NCBI GenBank assembly: GCA_964649825.1
Contig: CAZYQW010000051.1
Coordinates: 62,001 to 126,000, forward strand
Origin: CAZYQW01 sp964649825
GTDB lineage: Bacteria > Planctomycetota > B15-G4 > JADJEK01
Direction of reading: 5' to 3'
DNA length: 64,000 bases
Shown here piece after piece: positions 62,396 through 64,000 of the stretch. Below the pieces are notes generated by a model. It did no database searches, had not been told where the DNA came from, and saw only the letters and a program-made list of their open reading frames with translations. A program made the translations under genes and the position numbers. The stretch's first letter is position 1. Every line of letters begins with the position of its first letter.

Positions 62396-62755
62396 TTATC
62401 GCCGTGTGTTCTTCTTGCCTTGCGCTCGTCTCGGGAGCTGCTTCGGCTCCGCGTCGGCTGCCGGCATGCCGAGCCGCTTCTCCAGCTTTCGCACGCGTTC
62501 GAGCAACGCCTTGTTCTCGGACAGGAGATCGTGCGAGCGGCTGGACAGCTCCGGATCCGACTTCCACCAGTCCAACCCAATCTCCTCCGCCTTGTCGATC
62601 GAGCACACGAGGAGTCGGATTCGGATCGTCAAGAGCTCGACGTCGGCGAGGGAAACGCGCACGTCGCCCGCCAGGACAAGACCCTTGTCCAGAACCCGGT
62701 CGAGGACATCGACCAAGCTGGTGGATGAGCGAGAGTGGCCGTCGGATTGAGGCAT
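62396..62755 (-). CDS. GvpJ-like gas vesicle protein with coiled-coil tail
   Basis: A 119-residue first gene of the operon. The GvpA-family core is SLVDVLDRVLDKGLVLAGDV, RVSLADVELLTIRIRLLVCS and IDKAEEIGLDWW. A coiled coil (LLSENKALLERVRKLEKRLG) and a basic tail follow. The variant second strand (LTIRIRLLVCS rather than LTIEARVVIAS) and length suggest GvpJ. The ATG at 62755 is used because the upstream frame to 63586 lies antisense to another gene. Confidence 0.83.
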   Translation of the reverse strand: MPQSDGHSRSSTSLVDVLDRVLDKGLVLAGDVRVSLADVELLTIRIRLLVCSIDKAEEIGLDWWKSDPELSSRSHDLLSENKALLERVRKLEKRLGMPAADAEPKQLPRRAQGKKNTRR

Positions 62756-62791
62756 CCGTGGCACTCTATCAGAACGAATGCCAAGGCCCCG

Positions 62792-62827
62792 GCCGAAGAT
62801 ATTCTGATTCGGCGCGACACGGTGTCG
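62792..62827. promoter_or_regulatory. two dyads in the gas vesicle / receiver divergent region
   Basis: GCCGAA (62792-62797) and TTCGGC (62808-62813) form an inverted repeat with a 10-nt AT-rich spacer. It is followed directly by the perfect 13-bp palindrome CGACACGGTGTCG (62815-62827). They lie 37-72 nt upstream of the first gas vesicle gene and 116-151 nt upstream of the receiver gene at 62943. Size and placement fit operators for one or both promoters. No polymerase boxes were assigned with confidence. Confidence 0.4.
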
Positions 62828-62942
62828 ATGCTCGATCCGAGAGCCACAGGTAGATTCGTTCCTGATCCGTCGATCCCGGCGTCGAGCGAGCGACGCACGT
62901 TTCAGGGACTGGCCCAACCTCGCCCGGAAACCGGCCCTGCGT

Positions 62943-63329
62943 ATGACGCGAACCGTCTTGGTCGTGGATGACGACGTCGACTCCGCGGAGGTCCTCGCCC
63001 TCCTGCTCCGGTCGGACGGACACCAGGTCCACGTCGCGGCCGACGCGAGGTCGGCGCTCGCCCTCGCATCGTCGGTGACTTTCGAGCTCGCGTTCCTCGA
63101 TCTCGTCCTGGACCAGACGAACGGCTTCGAGCTGGCCGCCGAGTGGAGGCGGCGATACGGCGACGGCACCCTCCTCGTCGCCTTGACCGGACGGGACGGG
63201 GAGGAGGTCCGCGAGTCGTGTCGTCGGTCGGGGTTCGATTGCCACCTCGTGAAGCCGATCCTCGATTTCGCCGGTCTGCATGCCCTGACCCGATCCTTGG
63301 AAGTGCCGCCACCGCACCGGCTCCGCTGA
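62943..63329 (+). CDS. single-domain response regulator
   Basis: A 128-residue receiver domain: acidic triad D9-D11, phospho-acceptor Asp53 in LAFLDLVLDQTNG, the switch Thr in LVALTGRDGEEV and the lysine in HLVKPILDF. No output domain. It is transcribed away from the gas vesicle operon and shares the intergenic region with it; a functional link with the operon's kinase is possible. The loop after Asp53 (DLVLDQTNGFELA) has an extra residue relative to DLxMPxxxG. Confidence 0.87.
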   Translation: MTRTVLVVDDDVDSAEVLALLLRSDGHQVHVAADARSALALASSVTFELAFLDLVLDQTNGFELAAEWRRRYGDGTLLVALTGRDGEEVRESCRRSGFDCHLVKPILDFAGLHALTRSLEVPPPHRLR

Positions 63330-63360
63330 AGGCCAGCGGGCCGTGATCGGTTCGGCGACC

Positions 63361-63390
63361 TTCCTCGACCTTCCTCGACCTTCCTCGACG
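63361..63390. repeat. three tandem copies of a 10-bp unit
   Basis: CTTCCTCGAC is repeated exactly three times (63361-63390) between the receiver gene and the next gene. The last copy with the following GAGGGGG can form a short hairpin (CCTC-GAC-GAGG), perhaps a weak terminator. Unit number may vary between strains. Confidence 0.6.
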
Positions 63391-63450
63391 AGGGGGGGCG
63401 AACTTCGAAAGTGGCTGGTTCTGGAGCGGGAGAACGTAAGATCCGGCGGC

Positions 63451-64000
63451 ATGTGGAGCGGTCTGGTCCTGACGTTCTTGTTGCTGGGCGATCTGCCGTC
63501 GCCGAGCGCGAAGCCGGCGCCGAGGTACGAGTTCTCGACGTTCGGGCGCGACGCGCTGCAGCGGGCGACTCTCGTCGTCGAGGCAAGGGCCCAGTCGGTG
63601 GTGTCGCTGGCGAACGGGGTCGCGGTGGCGCGGTTCGACGTGCTCGACGTCCTGAAGGGGGCGAAGGAGCGGTCGGTCACGCTCTTGGCGGCGCCGGGCG
63701 AGTTCAGCCGGGACAACACCTACCTCCTCTTTCTCGAGCCGTACAGCGGCGGGGACCGGTTCACGTCGATCGGGCGGGTCGCGGAGGGCGAGCGGGACTA
63801 TGCGGCGAAGCGGCGGGTCCTGGAGGAGTTCATCGTCGCCGACGCGGTGAAGGATCCGGCCGAGCGGGCGGAGCGGATCCGGGACGTGCTGATCAAGAAC
63901 CTCGGCGACGAGGACCTCTTCGTGCGCTGGAACGCGCTCACCGAGCTCGACGAGTTCGTGAAGGTGCATCGCGGCTTGTTCGGACCGGCGGAGAAGGCGC
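63451..64000 (+). CDS. exported protein, 3'-truncated by the window edge
   Basis: The frame from ATG 63451 stays open for 183 codons to the window edge. A short hydrophobic N-terminus (MWSGLVLTFLLLGDLPSPSA) suggests a signal peptide. The next 80 residues look like a beta-rich domain (TLVVEARAQSVVSLANGVAV, RFDVLDVLKGAKERSVTLLA, NTYLLFLEPYSGGD). Helices follow with a possible HEAT-type repeat (IRDVLIKNLGDEDLFVRWNA), the D-x-x-x-R-W-x-A signature of repeat helices. Function unknown. Confidence 0.8.
   Translation, partial: MWSGLVLTFLLLGDLPSPSAKPAPRYEFSTFGRDALQRATLVVEARAQSVVSLANGVAVARFDVLDVLKGAKERSVTLLAAPGEFSRDNTYLLFLEPYSGGDRFTSIGRVAEGERDYAAKRRVLEEFIVADAVKDPAERAERIRDVLIKNLGDEDLFVRWNALTELDEFVKVHRGLFGPAEKA

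Noticed and set aside
62756..63586. Upstream extension of the gvpJ-like frame
   Set aside because: Runs antisense to the receiver gene and beyond, with Arg/Ser/Pro composition; the GvpA-family core begins after 62755.
1..64000. tRNA, rRNA, riboswitch (including TPP before thiE/thiL), CRISPR or mobile element
   Set aside because: No cloverleaf, conserved riboswitch core, spaced direct-repeat array, transposase or terminal inverted repeats recognised anywhere in the window.

Overview
The window is 64 kb of very GC-rich, densely packed bacterial chromosome. Genes commonly overlap by 1-8 nt (ATGA, GTGA or TGATG junctions). The flagellar genes include both the periplasmic P-ring (FlgI) and outer-membrane L-ring (FlgH), so the cell is Gram-negative type (two membranes). 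A double-length UvrA, an anti-sigma/terpene-cyclase-like fusion, an ECF-sigma/CHAT cluster, FG-GAP secreted proteins and gas vesicle genes fit Planctomycetota or a neighbouring phylum (for example Myxococcota or a candidate phylum). That placement is inference and low confidence. No rRNA, tRNA, insertion sequence, prophage or CRISPR array was recognised.

Layout. (1) 1-12142, plus strand: end of a coiled-coil protein, an FlrB/FleS-like kinase, an FlrC/FleR-like sigma-54 activator, then flgB-flgC-fliE-fliF-fliG-fliH-fliI-fliJ-motE-like-fliL-fliM-fliN (rod, MS-ring, C-ring and export ATPase). (2) 12177-21783: an HDOD protein (minus) divergent from a chemotaxis run: MCP, cheA, cheW, cheY, cheB, cheR, cheX, a second cheY and an unrecognised conserved-looking protein. 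(3) 21931-30849, minus strand: one flagellar operon flgF-flgG-flgA-flgH-flgI-flgJ-flgN-flgK-flgL, preceded by a good sigma-54 promoter. This is the promoter class that the FlrC-like activator of region 1 should drive. (4) 31178-38021: a secreted beta-helix-like protein, an ECF sigma/anti-sigma/CHAT-protease-like set and a secreted FG-GAP protein. (5) 38110-40409, minus strand: a GT39-type membrane glycosyltransferase with its GT2 partner. (6) 40652-52936: double-length uvrA, an XPB-type helicase and its Helicase_C_3-type companion, then thiE, a signal-peptidase-like protein without the usual lysine, thiL and tsaE, followed by a lipoprotein. (7) 53663-55923: an ECF sigma factor and a zinc-finger anti-sigma protein fused to an alpha/alpha-toroid domain. 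(8) 55960-62755, minus strand: a ten-gene gas vesicle operon (gvpJ-like, gvpA-like, histidine kinase, response regulator, gvpF/L, gvpG, gvpF/L, gvpA-like, gvpF/L, gvpK), divergent from another receiver protein. The window ends inside a secreted protein gene.

How it fits together. Regions 1-3 build most of the flagellar basal body, C-ring, export ATPase and a full adapting chemotaxis pathway. Missing here, and presumably elsewhere, are flhA/flhB, fliP/Q/R, flgD/flgE, motA/motB and flagellin. Region 8 adds buoyancy, with a soluble PAS kinase and a stand-alone receiver built into the gas vesicle operon, so the organism probably both swims and floats. Region 6 joins nucleotide excision repair recognition (UvrA) to an XPB helicase and its usual bacterial partner.
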